Origin: Plazaster borealis
Lineage: Eukaryota; Echinodermata; Asteroidea; Forcipulatida; Labidiasteridae
Direction of reading: 5' to 3'
Assembly: GCA_021014325.1 (NCBI GenBank)
Contig: CM037473.1
Span: 10,929,501 to 10,993,500, forward strand
DNA length: 64,000 nucleotides
Positions 49,301 to 57,485 of this stretch are shown one piece after another. A model generated the notes under the pieces. The model was not told where the DNA came from. It saw only the letters and a list, made by a program, of their open reading frames with translations, and made no database searches. The position numbers and the translations under genes were made by a program. Every line of letters begins with the position of its first letter. Position 1 is the stretch's first letter.

Positions 49301-51201
49301 AAGGACAAGATCAAAATTCTGCTTGGTCAAATTTCATGGCAATGCTTACCACTGCATGTAGCGCTTCAATTCAACCACATGTATGTAAAGAGTTAGCAGC
49401 AAGTTTCTGCACTACATGTAGCTGGGTAAGCAAAGAATACTTAGTACTCAAAGTACTTGGTAGAACAAAAATATTGTACACAAGCAAACAGTTCCTTATT
49501 AGGATTAAAATCTGAATCCAAAATTACTGTACATTGGTGAGCAGCAGTAACATAACTGGGAGGGGGGACACAGCCCCCCCTGCTCAGAACCCTTGCCTCC
49601 CTTATTGCCCCCGCCCCCAAGAGATAAAAGAAATGCACAAATGAATGGTTTGAAACATTAAATAGCCCCCCCCCCAATTTTTGTGTGTATTTATCTTTGC
49701 CCTCGCTTGCCCCCCCCCCCCCCCCTCCTCAAAATGGAAATGTCTGGTTACGCCACTGATGAACAGGGTATCAAAATAGCTCTCTTACAATGCCTTTGCC
49801 CAACAGAACAATGTAACACAAATATTCAAATATAGGCTTGACACAAAGCACCCACTAATGGGATGGTTTGGGGTTTTTTGAAAGTTGGCAGAAATGCTGA
49901 ATTTGGTCAAAACATTTGTTAACAATGTCAAATGTTTTGCTAACATTCGGCCGTCCATGCCAACCAGCCCAGTTTGTTTAAATAAAAGATAAAAAGAAGG
50001 TTTCAATGATACCCTATACATCGAATGATGTACGGTGTAAACATTAATGTATTGTTAGTCAAACATGCTTTCAGTACCTAACAATGTACCTTTTGCTTGG
50101 CGCATTACCCGCCGGGAAAGCATGTGTTCTGGAGCTGCAGCAGCAAAACCCGCAATTATTACATAACATTAATTTTGTGCATCCTTCTACGTAAGCCTGT
50201 TCCAAGGCACTTCACATCAGCTCAAGGGATAAACTGATAAAATCCCACTAATAACATTGTTTATTTTGATAGTTTACTCTCTTCCAATTGCACAAAATTA
50301 ATCCATAGGGACCATTTATTTCTGTATTAAGCGTCACCATACGCCCAAACATTGCTAATCTCAGTGTATTTTTGCCCATTATTTTCAGGAAAAATTTCAG
50401 GAAATTATTAAGAAACAGAAATACGTGTACATGGTCTTGCTTTAGAATTGTAGATTCTATGTCAACATGGGAAAAATTGGTCAATTCGGTCCGATACCTT
50501 TCTTTGACTCTCTTGCTAGAGTGGAAGTAGGTCAAATCTCGCTATGGTCTTTAAAGGCACTGAAAACGTTTGGTAATTGTCAAAGAGAAGTATTCTCACT
50601 TGGTGTATCCCAACATATGCATAAAATAACAAGCCTGTGAAAATTTGGGCTCAATTGGTCATAGAAGTTGCAATAAAATGATGAAAGAAAAAACACCCTT
50701 GTTGTACAAATTTGTGTGCTTTCAGATAGGAATAAAAGGCTTCTTGCAAGAAGTCTTTTATTATTTTAGTGAGAAATCCTCTTTCTCAAAAACTACATTA
50801 CTTCAGAGGGAGTCGTTTCTCTCAATGTTTTATACTATCAACAGCTCTCCGTTGCTTGTTACCAAGTAAGTTTTTATGCTAATATATATTTTGAGTAATT
50901 ACCAAACGTGTACAGTGCCTTTAAAGGGTTAACAAATAAATGATTTTAATAAAAAAAAGTCATTTGCTACTGCAGCTGCAGCACACATGCTGACCTTCTG
51001 GATGGTTTTTTGGACCATGCCCCTGAAGGATTTAAACTATCAGTACACATTTTATTCCAAGCCTGGACACTGGCGAAATTTAACCCAAAGTTCCACAGAA
51101 ACACTTACCACTTCTTCTTCCCGTGACGTATTGTAGCACGGCACAAAGATCAACTCCTCTGTCACCAAGGGAGCTGAGCTTGTACGCAACCGATTCATCA
51201 T
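31115..51201 (-). CDS. TMEM116: TMEM116-like seven-transmembrane receptor (whole gene, 12 coding exons)
   Basis: Twelve exons on the minus strand have GT/AG borders and matching phases and join into one 392-residue reading frame. The product is a rhodopsin-fold-like membrane protein at the cell surface or an internal membrane. Its ligand is not known. Seven hydrophobic stretches are visible: TM1 about residues 36-58, TM2 70-95, TM3 105-135, TM4 155-183, TM5 215-245, TM6 275-300, TM7 about 325-345. Family resemblance, from memory of vertebrate TMEM116: VYA after TM1, then [18 protein letters not shown] in TM2 and [13 protein letters not shown] in TM7. It has no DRY motif after TM3 and no NPxxY in TM7, as expected for this divergent family. 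An N-glycosylation sequon (NTS) lies at residue 24 before TM1. The tail of about 60 residues is Ser/Pro-rich. The introns carry many repeats but no exon is broken. At 392 residues it is longer than the main human form. Confidence 0.88.
31841..32112. repeat. 18 bp GC-rich minisatellite in the last TMEM116 intron
   Basis: Thirteen near-identical copies of gagcccaagccggggcca, then two 19-base variants (gagcccaagccgtggcctt). The unit is divisible by three and lacks stops, so several frames stay open on both strands (EPKPGP one way, LGLWPR the other). It lies between coding exons 11 and 12, so translation is not expected. Confidence 0.95.
32136..32530. mobile_element. foldback element, family G, full length
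   Basis: Ends cagggctcaaattttacgc and ctctaaattcgagccctg. It contains gactggacaagtccggtgg. It lies between the 18 bp repeat and TMEM116 exon 11. Confidence 0.7.
32546..32625 (-). CDS. TMEM116: TMEM116 coding exon 11 (extracellular loop 3, start of TM7)
   Basis: Eighty bases, donor gtaagt. The acceptor region reads gttgtagctttag, offering two AG sites six bases apart. The upstream one adds two residues and both keep the frame. It encodes [18 protein letters not shown] and the beginning of TM7. Confidence 0.86.
32933..33050. repeat. foldback unit followed by a tRNA A-box-like stretch
   Basis: Arms tctagccctaatgttggcgg and its reverse complement (ending 33,020) enclose a short centre. The right arm runs into gctagaatagctcagtttg, a pol III A-box-like sequence. 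A single copy of the same arm sits beside the SINE at 36,425. Confidence 0.6.
33390..33734 (-). mobile_element. tRNA-derived SINE
   Basis: Same family as at 22.6 and 53.6 kb: ggcacttgaac tail region on the left, aagtgtcttgctttaaggac in the body, and the tRNA head with gtgtgggttcaagtcc on the minus strand at the right. It lies in the TMEM116 intron between exons 10 and 11. Confidence 0.8.
34255..34461 (-). mobile_element. tRNA-derived SINE, 3'-truncated
   Basis: Head and middle of the same SINE family (cttgcttaaggactcaag, then tRNA head ending at cgtgtcgtggc on the minus strand). It lacks the tail. A further tail-like fragment in the opposite direction lies at about 34,560-34,650. Confidence 0.78.
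35012..35101 (-). CDS. TMEM116: TMEM116 coding exon 10 (third cytoplasmic loop and TM6)
   Basis: Ninety bases, acceptor gacag, donor gtaaga. The basic stretch [14 protein letters not shown] precedes TM6, which holds VFLVCWTP, equivalent to the CWxP motif of rhodopsin-like receptors. Confidence 0.88.
35237..35450 (+). mobile_element. family B MITE, right half missing
   Basis: Starts aaaggcaaagtattggtttt and contains atcgccgaaaatctggagcg, then ends in unrelated sequence. A further family B-like fragment lies at 51,690-51,905. Confidence 0.65.
35666..35717 (-). CDS. TMEM116: TMEM116 coding exon 9 (end of TM5, third cytoplasmic loop)
   Basis: Fifty-two bases, acceptor ttccag, donor gtaagt. It reads [17 protein letters not shown] and leaves one base for the next codon. 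The strongly basic end fits a cytoplasmic loop. Confidence 0.85.
35973..36062 (-). CDS. TMEM116: TMEM116 coding exon 8 (TM5)
   Basis: Thirty codons, phase 0, acceptor ctcag, donor gtaaga. An acidic, Trp-rich loop (FESWSWEH) leads into TM5 ([18 protein letters not shown]). Confidence 0.87.
36355..36446 (-). mobile_element. tRNA-headed SINE of a second family
   Basis: The minus strand reads tagctgagttggtagagca (A box) and gcagggtcaagtccc (B box) over a tRNA-length span. A sister copy with ggtcgcaggttcaaatcc lies at 38,820-38,912. Confidence 0.7.
37305..37341 (-). CDS. TMEM116: TMEM116 coding exon 7 (extracellular loop 2 microexon)
   Basis: A 37-base exon with acceptor ttcatag and donor gtgagt. 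It completes a Glu codon and adds [12 protein letters not shown], restoring phase 0. The small size makes it the least certain internal exon, but skipping it would break the frame into exon 8. Confidence 0.75.
37595..37669 (-). CDS. TMEM116: TMEM116 coding exon 6 (end of TM4, extracellular loop 2)
   Basis: Seventy-five bases, entering with one base and leaving with two, acceptor catgcag, donor gtaagt. It reads [17 protein letters not shown] followed by loop residues including NPCT, whose Cys is a candidate disulfide partner for the TM3 Cys. Confidence 0.85.
37716..37932. mobile_element. foldback element, family H
   Basis: Ends aagggccatgtcacacgagg and ttgcctcgtgtgacaaggcc pair. A diverged relative is at 52,150-52,375. 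Confidence 0.7.
37973..38488. mobile_element. family F foldback element split by a family D MITE
   Basis: Ends gggctcaattacatagagct and tactctatgaaaatggcccc match family F. The middle is displaced by the TTAA element at 38,054-38,396. Confidence 0.72.
38054..38396. mobile_element. TTAA-flanked MITE, family D, inside an older foldback element
   Basis: Flanked by TTAA, with ends aaggcatggtacacttttgg and taccaatagtgtacagggcc. It interrupts the element spanning 37,973-38,488, whose uninterrupted relative is at 5,915-6,110. Confidence 0.82.
38820..38912 (-). mobile_element. tRNA-headed SINE fragment of the second family
   Basis: The minus strand carries tctggaggtcgcaggttc and aaatccggctc, matching the B-box half of the unit at 36.4 kb. 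Confidence 0.6.
39060..39109 (-). CDS. TMEM116: TMEM116 coding exon 5 (start of TM4)
   Basis: Fifty bases: sixteen codons plus two bases, acceptor tttgcag, donor gtaagt. It reads [16 protein letters not shown] and shares a Trp codon with exon 6. Confidence 0.85.
39226..39455. mobile_element. short inverted-repeat element with aatagcactcc end
   Basis: Matches 43,622-43,868 in order: aatagcactccacactcatg, atgtcagacaaacattcc, ttttatttttagcattaatg. Confidence 0.65.
39460..39600 (+). mobile_element. decayed LINE C-terminus
   Basis: The plus strand reads [19 protein letters not shown], then [10 protein letters not shown], close to the fragment at 53.3 kb. It lies in the intron between TMEM116 exons 4 and 5, antisense to the gene. 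Confidence 0.7.
40215..40440 (-). repeat. interspersed repeat with tRNA-like end (two copies in window)
   Basis: The blocks aacaagaagaaatgttca, gttttagatgtgggagga and ggtccacagaggtgaaagg recur at 56,985-57,205. A B-box-like gatttgaaccggggtcc suggests a SINE. Confidence 0.65.
42279..42645 (-). mobile_element. TTAA-flanked MITE, family A
   Basis: Reverse copy of the 11.0 kb element with both TTAA flanks and the same central hairpin. It lies in the TMEM116 intron between exons 4 and 5. Confidence 0.85.
43192..43296 (-). CDS. TMEM116: TMEM116 coding exon 4 (TM3)
   Basis: Thirty-five codons, phase 0, acceptor gcgtag, donor gtaaga. It continues TM3 ([18 protein letters not shown]). The usual DRY position reads LRLKD, so the canonical G-protein ionic-lock motif is absent. 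Confidence 0.88.
43622..43868. mobile_element. short inverted-repeat element with aatagcactccg arms
   Basis: Arms aatagcactccgcact and agctcggagtgctatt. It shares the atgtcagacaaacattcc core with 39.2 kb. Confidence 0.7.
44376..44732 (+). mobile_element. TTAA-flanked MITE, family B
   Basis: Both TTAA flanks are present, with termini gggagggtatactttgg and ccaaaggtatactttgcc. The body includes ctccagattttcggcaaaaa. It sits 55 bases from TMEM116 exon 3. Confidence 0.82.
44788..44931 (-). CDS. TMEM116: TMEM116 coding exon 3 (TM2 and start of TM3)
   Basis: Forty-eight codons, phase 0 at both ends, with acceptor gacag and donor gtgagg. It carries the family-diagnostic TM2 segment [17 protein letters not shown] Cys near residue 107, at the TM3 entrance, is placed to pair with an extracellular-loop-2 Cys (inference). 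Confidence 0.9.
45207..45249. repeat. perfect 19 bp hairpin
   Basis: ccatggaggaagaaaatag and its exact reverse complement with a 5-base loop. It probably is the centre of a decayed foldback element. Confidence 0.75.
45588..45730. repeat. foldback unit containing interstitial telomere-type repeats
   Basis: Inverted arms cctatgttccgacaaccc and ggttgtcggaacatagg flank six or seven TTAGGG-type units (one ATTAGGG variant) at 45,643-45,693. Confidence 0.8.
45750..47100. other. TMEM116 intron between exons 2 and 3, repeat-poor part
   Basis: Only the interspersed repeat near 46.1 kb and a foldback arm near 46.75 kb are recognised. No exon is needed here, since exons 2 and 3 join in phase 0. Confidence 0.5.
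47103..47296. mobile_element. short foldback element, family F
   Basis: Ends ggcccaatttcattaagctg and ctttatgaaattgggc enclose gcttagca-containing arms. No coding. Confidence 0.7.
48749..49131 (-). mobile_element. TTAA-flanked MITE, family A/B relative
   Basis: TTAA at both ends, with aaggcaggttatacctttgg termini. The centre pairs gaaaggcttcaggcatgaag with its complement. Bases 48,650-48,750 to its left resemble the right end of the element at 38,054-38,396, suggesting a neighbouring truncated copy. Confidence 0.75.
49167..49274 (-). CDS. TMEM116: TMEM116 coding exon 2 (TM1)
   Basis: Thirty-six codons, phase 0 at both ends, with acceptor gtgtag and donor gtaagt. It encodes TM1, with [18 protein letters not shown], followed by the basic cytoplasmic stretch CRKVIK. 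Confidence 0.88.
50551..50924 (+). mobile_element. TTAA-flanked MITE, family A
   Basis: Full-length copy, both TTAA flanks, central hairpin slightly changed (ggcttcttgcaagaagtc). It lies in the intron between TMEM116 exons 1 and 2. Confidence 0.85.
51109..51201 (-). CDS. TMEM116: TMEM116 coding exon 1 (start, extracellular N-terminus)
   Basis: Encodes residues 1-31, beginning with MMNRLRTSS. An in-frame TGA lies upstream with no other ATG between, which fixes the start at the ATGATG pair (first ATG at 51,201). The sequence upstream ends cccag directly before CATCACG, a usable acceptor, so a noncoding exon may precede it. The donor is GTG|gtaagt in phase 0. It contains the NTS sequon at residue 24. 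Confidence 0.85.
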
Positions 51202-51357
51202 CGTGATGCTGGGTAGATTAAAATACTTTCATCTCAGAATCCATTTCATCTTTGAAAAATAATGCTCGTCAGCATTCAGCAATCCAAGAGGGAAAAACCT
51301 TATGAGGAAGGACAAAAAGATACTAACAAATTAATATTTCTGTAATGCCAAGCTTGA

Positions 51358-51660
51358 TTAAATAATACAAAGCATTGAGGAGGCATTTGAACACAGCCAA
51401 CGAAGCCGCTTCTCTAGCCTTGTTGGTAGCGTGTTCCACATGTGCGGTGCAGCAACTGAAAAGGCTCTATCCCCAGCTTTCCTTTTAGATCTAGGAATGG
51501 AAAGCCGGGTCAAGTCTGAAGAGGAGCGGAGACGATGTCTGTGTACATCCAGGACGTTACCACTTTGTAAATGTATCAAATCAACAAGATAAGAGAGAGC
51601 TAGAGCATGGAGAATTTTTTTAATCAGTGTGAACATTTTGAAACAGATTCTTTCAGATAC
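51358..51660 (-). mobile_element. LINE reverse-transcriptase C-terminal fragment
   Basis: The minus-strand frame reads SYLVDLIHLQSG, RLRSSSDLTRLSIPRSK and GDRAFSVAAPHMWNTLP. This is the hallmark C-terminal motif set of CR1/L2-type LINEs. It lies just upstream of the TMEM116 start exon and is truncated on both sides. Confidence 0.85.
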
Positions 51661-52149
51661 TTTGTTCTTGTAGAGTCAAGGCATTTGTTCCTTGGTAAAG
51701 GGCACCTCCATGAAGGAAGTTTCAATTTCTACTTTCACGGGCATGAATCGTCGTTTCTAAGAATCTCAGCTTCAAATTCTTGAGGGGTGAACAATTATCT
51801 TTCGAAGGGAATCCCTTCTCATAATAGTTTTTACTATCAACAACTGCAGTGCTTCTTACCAAGTTTTCAAGGTGATCAATTTTTTGAGCATTTACCAATC
51901 TATGACCCTACATGTATCTTTAGATCTGAATGAGTGAAAGTTGGATACATATTGGTGTAGCATTGACCCAAAACCATAAATAACAAGAAATACGTATTGT
52001 CCATATCCTGTGTTACGCATGTACATACAGGGACGAGTCAGCGTCATTTATAGCTTTTCATACAGTAGGGGAAGTGGGCTAGGTTGACTGTTCATTAGTT
52101 TTACACTGTAATCTGTGGTTTGATGAGGTCGAGCTCTACAGCTGACTGT

Positions 52150-52375
52150 AATGGCAATGCCACACAGGGCAACCTTTTTCAGGCAACTTGGATGCAACCA
52201 CTTGCATTGTACACAAAAGAAACACTTTGGCAGCACAAAAGACAATTTTCTAGCTGTAAATTACCATCCCCAAGCAAATGATGAGAAAACTGAAATGTCA
52301 ATTAATTTTCTTATTTGAGATTGCCTGGAGCTGGTTGCCTGTTAAATACCTTGTGTGACACGGCCTTTATGCTTC
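52150..52375. mobile_element. foldback element, family H
   Basis: Ends aatgccacacagggcaacc and accttgtgtgacacggcc resemble the element at 37.7 kb. It directly abuts the TA-type foldback element at 52,381. Confidence 0.62.
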
Positions 52376-52380
52376 TCTAC

Positions 52381-53031
52381 ATATCGTCACCGACGCCACG
52401 AAGTTGCACAGAGGTAGATACCAGTAATAAGTAACAATCGGAGAAAACGGCGTTTAAAGTTGAACGCTTTTTAAAATTAAGCTTTCCTACAAAGTTTTAG
52501 GGTATTTTCAACTAGTGTTCTTACAGTGGAGACTTGATGCATTAAACTTCATATAAACGGTGCTTTTTAATGTTTTTCGTCCGAAATTAAGAAGCAATAA
52601 AGTAAGAAGCTGCATGCTACTTCGTGACGTCGAAAATTAACGAAAATGGCCCTTTTTCGTTTTCAAGAAGTAGCACTGCCTGTATTACTATGCGTGTTTG
52701 TGACCTAGATAATCTAGGTCACGCGCACGCAACACACAAGATTGCAGTGCTACTTGGTGAAATTGTTTTTTCACTTTTGCGGTGTGTGCGCGCCACGTGT
52801 TTCAATGGTAAATTGAATCTCAGTGCTACTTCGTGGCGTCAAAAAATGTCAGGTTTGTTGCAAAGTTGCAAACCCTCATTACCGTAATTAAAAAAGTAAA
52901 GCTCATGAAGCGTTGAAACTTCATGAAGTTGTAGGCCTCGGTTAACATTGTTTAAATATGTAAAAATCTGAAATCTGAAAAAAAAGTGGTTTTGTACACT
53001 GTGTGCTACTTCGTGGCGTCGGTGACGATAT
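52381..53031. mobile_element. foldback element with TA-type flanks and repeated ctacttcgtggcgtc motif
   Basis: Ends read atatcgtcaccgacgccacg and its complement. The subterminal phrase gctacttcgtg(a/g)cgtc recurs inside at about 52,617, 52,829 and 53,004. It was inserted next to, or within, the LINE remnant that resumes at 53,031. No protein is encoded. Confidence 0.75.
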
Positions 53032-53440
53032 GACACCCATCTTACACAAACTCCACTGGCTCCCGATTTAAATGTGTATCGCCTAAAGTTAAATCCCCTC
53101 ACTTTTGCAGCTCTTCATGGACTATCTCCAGACTATACATCTAATCTTCTGCATAAATAATAATATTACAATAATATATAGTCTTCTACAGCGCAAGATC
53201 TACCAATAAGGCACTTGAACAGACAGAAACGTTCCAAATTCCTGTTCATCCTTTTCGTTTGCTGGCAAATCCTTACTGACAAAAACTACTGTTTCTACAA
53301 AATTCTATGGTCAAAGAGCCTTCAACTTAATTGCACATTTATTATGGATTGACCTACCAGTTCATATTCGTTAAGCTGACTCTGTTCTGATTATCAAGGG
53401 ACTTTTAAAGACTCACTTGTTTGAATCTACATTTTTGTAA
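53031..53440 (+). mobile_element. decayed LINE C-terminus, split by other repeats
   Basis: The plus strand reads TPILHKLHWLPI at 53,034-53,070. After a SINE fragment (about 53,155-53,225) it reads GQRAFNLIAHLLW and VHIR at about 53,307-53,370. These are the same motifs as in the intact LINE tails, with stops and frameshifts. Confidence 0.7.
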
Positions 53441-53635
53441 CAAATTGCTTCATATAATCTCATTGTTTTATGTTTTGTGTTGAGCATACAGGCTGCTATT
53501 ATTATTATTATTCTTTGTCTCTTTTCACAGCCTCCCTTACATCATTCTCTCAACTCAAAGATGTTCATGCTTCCGCAAAGTTTCCCACCTTCTTATTCTC
53601 CCTCAAGTATTAAAATGCGAAGTTCTTCAATATCT

Positions 53636-54060
53636 TAATAATATAATAATAAAGTCTTATATAGTGCACGTATCTACCGAGAAGGTACTCAAGGCACTTG
53701 AACAGACAAACAGGAAGTTTTTCCCGCATGTGGGGCTACATTTTTGAAGTATGAGACCTATTCCTTTACATAGCACCATGTAATGATTTACAAGGTGCTG
53801 TGGCTTAATATGCTGCCGATCAAACCAGGAACACCAGGGCGAACCCCTTCTCTTTACGATAAGTGCACTGGGTTCTTTTACGTGCATTACACAACACACG
53901 GGACCTACGGCTTAACGTCCCATCCGAAGGACGAAGCATGTGGTTAAGTGTCTTGCTTAAGGACACAAGTGTCACAACTGGGATTCGAACCCACACTCTG
54001 CTGATCAGAAACACCAGAGCTTGAGTTCGGTGTTCTTATCCGCTCGGCCACGACACGCCA
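53636..54060 (-). mobile_element. tRNA-derived SINE, about 425 bp, the most complete copy
   Basis: It has an ataataataa tail at the left, the body with caaggcacttgaacagac and cacgggacctacggc, the cttgcttaaggacacaag motif, and the tRNA head with gtgggttcgaatccc and cgtggccgagcgg on the minus strand at the right. Confidence 0.85.
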
Positions 54061-54378
54061 CATCTTAATGCTTTAAACGTTGTATTAAGTTACCTATAGT
54101 GTACCTTTACATTGTAAAATTACGTGCAGATTTATAAGATCACTTGTAAAGGTAACACACGACACAGCCACATCACACATCCTGTGGTAAGCTTAAGATA
54201 AATTCTGCTGGTCTTTCTTAGTTTCAAATTGTTGAAAATCCGGATGTTAAGGTGTCATGTTTCCGAATGTAAAAATTGGTAAACCAGTTTCTATGATATC
54301 AAACTATCATGTACATTGTGTAACATGTACATGTGTGCACGTATGTGTTGGACAACATCATGGAGGTATGTTTAGTAT

Positions 54379-54752
54379 TTAAAGGTATCGTACACGTTTG
54401 GTAATGACTCAAAACAAATATTAGCATAAAAACTTACTTGGTAACAAGCAACAGAGAGCTGTTGATAGTATAAAACATTGTAGGAAACGACTCCCTCTGA
54501 AGTAACGTAGTTTTTGAGAAAGAGGTAATTTCTCAATAAAATATTAAAAACTTCTTGCAAGAAGTTTTTATTCCTATCTGAAAGCACACAAATTTGTACA
54601 ACAAGGGTGTTTTTTCTTTCATCATTTTCTTGCAACTTCGATGACCAATTGAGCCCAAATTTTCACAGGCTTGTTGTTTTATGCATATGTTGGGATACAC
54701 CAAGTGAGAACACTGGTCTTTGACAATTTCCAAACGTGTTCAGTGCCTTTAA
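54379..54752 (-). mobile_element. TTAA-flanked MITE, family A
   Basis: Full-length reverse copy, very similar to those at 11.0 and 42.3 kb, implying recent activity. Confidence 0.85.
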
Positions 54753-54957
54753 GTTCCAACCATGTTGTACTTGAATTTTGTGATATCAGAGAGTGGCCCT
54801 TAACTTTTTTTAGCTTGTAATTTCACTAATCCGTCAGCTTTTCCAATAGTCCATTATTTCAAAAATAGGGATGCTTTTTTCAACACTGAAGTTGCCAGCC
54901 ATACCACTTGGAGTTAAGTTTGTCTGGTCGAAGCTGACATCGGCCAGTGGACCATTA

Positions 54958-55352
54958 TTAAAGGCATCGTACATGTTTGGTAATGACTCTGATAATTAAT
55001 GGCAATACAAACTTACTTGGTAAGAAGTACAGCAGCTTTGGATAGCATAATGCATTTTGAGAAACTTTTTACTTCGAAGTACTGCGGTTATGGAAAAATA
55101 TATCACTTTTTATCCCCCAAAACGTTTGAATCTGAAAAGCGTTAGGCGTAACGCTTCTCAGAGTGTGTATTCCAATGCAGATTATTCTTCCTGCGTGGAC
55201 ATAACCGCTCCAGATTTTCGGCAATATCTCAAAAACGCTACCACCTTTTGAAATGAAATTTTCACAGGTTAGCTTGATGGTATATATTTACAACTATATA
55301 GATTTGAAACAAACAATAGGCTACAACTACCAAACGTGTACGATGCCTTGAA
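54958..55352 (+). mobile_element. MITE with family A ends and family B body
   Basis: The ends read catcgtacatgtttgg and ccaaacgtgtacgatgcc like family A. The interior (gacataaccgctccag, attttcggcaatatctc, ttttgaaatgaaatttt) is family B. The right flank is TTGA instead of TTAA. Confidence 0.75.
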
Positions 55353-55724
55353 GGGGAAACGCTGGTTACAAATCTGGAAAACGGATCTTGTGTTTGTAAG
55401 ATTTGTTGTATTTATCAGACAGTGACAAGTTCATTTGAATAGAATGCTTGCTTTTGCTCAAGTTACATGTGCCTTCTTCAAGTTTCCCACTTGAAGTTTC
55501 CAATGGTATGTAATTCAACTGTGCATACAATCCTTCATTTCAAGAAATATGAGGAGAGCTACACAGCTGTTTTCCAAAATGATTGAGGAGAGCTCTTTCC
55601 ATTCCTCAGAATTAAACTTTACCAATAATCTAAAAAGTGAAAGTAACTCATGATTTTTAAAAATCTGATTGTTGGTGATTTTCACCTCTGATGATTCACA
55701 CTCATATAAGGTTTAAGGATTTAC

Positions 55725-55900
55725 CTGATCAAAGCAACCCTGGTACACCATGTACACTGTCCATAGATTTGTTTACACCTCTCTAAAGCCCATGTGTTGA
55801 TCACATTTCAAGTTTGAAACATTCCACCAGTAGCGCTAACACTCTGACAACTTTGAAAGTGACCGATAAATCGATCAAGGCAGAATTTTACTGCCTGGCC
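55725..55900 (-). other. possible noncoding first exon of TMEM116
   Basis: On the minus strand this stretch ends in GATCAG|gtaaat, a fair donor, and could splice to the acceptor just upstream of the TMEM116 start codon. The upper limit is arbitrary. I see no TATA box and no CpG-rich promoter. Only the splice-site logic supports it. Confidence 0.25.
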
Positions 55901-56095
55901 AACCCTAACAGGCAGGCATCAGTGGGTCATAATGCTGGTTTTCAACAAATCAGTACAATGTAAATTAATATCACAACACAATGACTACACTCCCAATTGT
56001 GCATTTCAATAAAAAACCAGCAGACGATGATGGAATTTTGTCTGCTGCAAAACGTCATTGACTTTGAGGATGTTGAGCAAATGCAACCATGATTA

Positions 56096-56471
56096 ATAAG
56101 CCATTTGCGAGTTAGATTTGAATAATGTCTGGTACAATGACTTGCTTAGTCACAAGTTACCGCTTAAATTTGAATTTCTCAGACTATAGAGACTATAGCG
56201 TTGTGAAATGGTTCGGGGCACACTTTTGTGTAGCAACCTCCAGGTGAGCAAACCCTGGTACCATTGTGCAAAACACATTCATTCAAAATTGTGTAATGGG
56301 TGTAGGCCGTCTCTTAAGTAACTATGCAAAAGCTTGCCCCGAACCATGAGACATAGCAACTGTCTCTATAGTCTGAGGAATTCAAATTTAAGTGGTAACT
56401 TGTGATCAAGCAAGTCATTGTACCAGACATTTATTGTACCAGACATAAATCTAACACGCAAATGGCTTATT
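56096..56471. mobile_element. palindromic element with taagccatttgcg arms
   Basis: Arms taagccatttgcgagttaga and acgcaaatggctta, with inner arms tggtacaatgacttgc and gcaagtcattgtacca. It abuts a LINE fragment. Confidence 0.72.
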
Positions 56472-56703
56472 GATCGAGCGTGAAACCAGGCTTTCTGCTT
56501 GTTCTCACTCGTACACTCTTGCTTTGCTGAGATGTAGAACAAAGAGCCACTCCAACAGCTTTATTCCACATACTGCATATCTTTGGAACTCCCTGCCTGG
56601 TGCATGTTTCCCTCCATCCTACAATCTAGACTGTTTTAAGAGGAATATCAATTCCTACCTTCAGTTACCTTCAATTCCTACCCCTGAGTTATTTTTATCT
56701 TAA
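56470..56703 (+). mobile_element. LINE reverse-transcriptase C-terminal fragment
   Basis: The plus-strand frame reads RTKSHSNSFIPHTAYLWNSL and then CFKRNINSYLQLP, a typical RT C-terminal end of a Jockey/CR1-type LINE. It abuts the foldback element that ends at 56,471. Confidence 0.75.
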
Positions 56704-56984
56704 ATGTTTTCTTAAGTTGTAGCCCCTTATCAAGAGAGGCTTTGAGAATTGTTTGGGGCAAACTTGCATAAAATGATTTTTTTTTAAAACCCAGTATGAC
56801 GTACTCAGAGTTGAATCACTTCATTTGTGATGGCTAAGCTACATGTAAACTGTACAACATGTACAACATGTACAGTTTACACATGTACTATGGGAAATTT
56901 AAAAACATTTTTTGCTGCATTTTAGGGACCTTGAACACCGAATAATTTTTTTATTTTAAATTTTGCATTACACATCGAACAGCA

Positions 56985-57205
56985 CAATTAGCGCCAACAG
57001 GATGAATAGGAAACAAGAAGAAATGTTCAGTTTTAGATGTGGGAGGAAACCCACGATTTTGGAAAACCCACGACGTCATGTAGGGACTGAAAACCCAATC
57101 CACATGCAAGGCTCTGGTCTAGTCTGAGGTGGAATTCAAACCGGGGTCCACAGAGATAAAAGGCAGGGAAAGAAACCACTGAGCCAACCTAATCACCATA
57201 TAGAA
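56985..57205 (-). repeat. second copy of the interspersed repeat at 40.2 kb
   Basis: Shares aacaagaagaaatgttcag, gggaggaaaccca and accggggtccacagaga with the 40.2 kb copy, in the same order and orientation. Confidence 0.65.
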
Positions 57206-57319
57206 GAGTGTATCACCTCATGTTTTACTTTTTTTCAAGGTGCAAGTTCATTATTTGTGTCTTTAATTTTGTAAACAATAAGAAAATATTTTTTTTGTGA
57301 AAACCCAACTCATCTCAAA

Positions 57320-57485
57320 ACTGACAGAGGCCTGAAATTAAACAGAGGCCATGGCCTCTGTTGCCCTGGTCTTGGCTTTGATGCCCCTTCAGAAATTCCC
57401 ATAGACTTAAGGTTTTGCAATGGAAGTGCCCTTTGCAAAATGAAAATGGCCTTGTCCTCTCAAAGATGAAATCCCAGGCCTGCAA
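57320..57485. repeat. interspersed repeat with ggccatggcctctgttgccc
   Basis: Related copies lie at 58,740-59,015, 46,020-46,195, 27,770-27,895 and 59,530-59,590, in both directions, all with gggcaacagaggcc or close variants. Confidence 0.65.
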
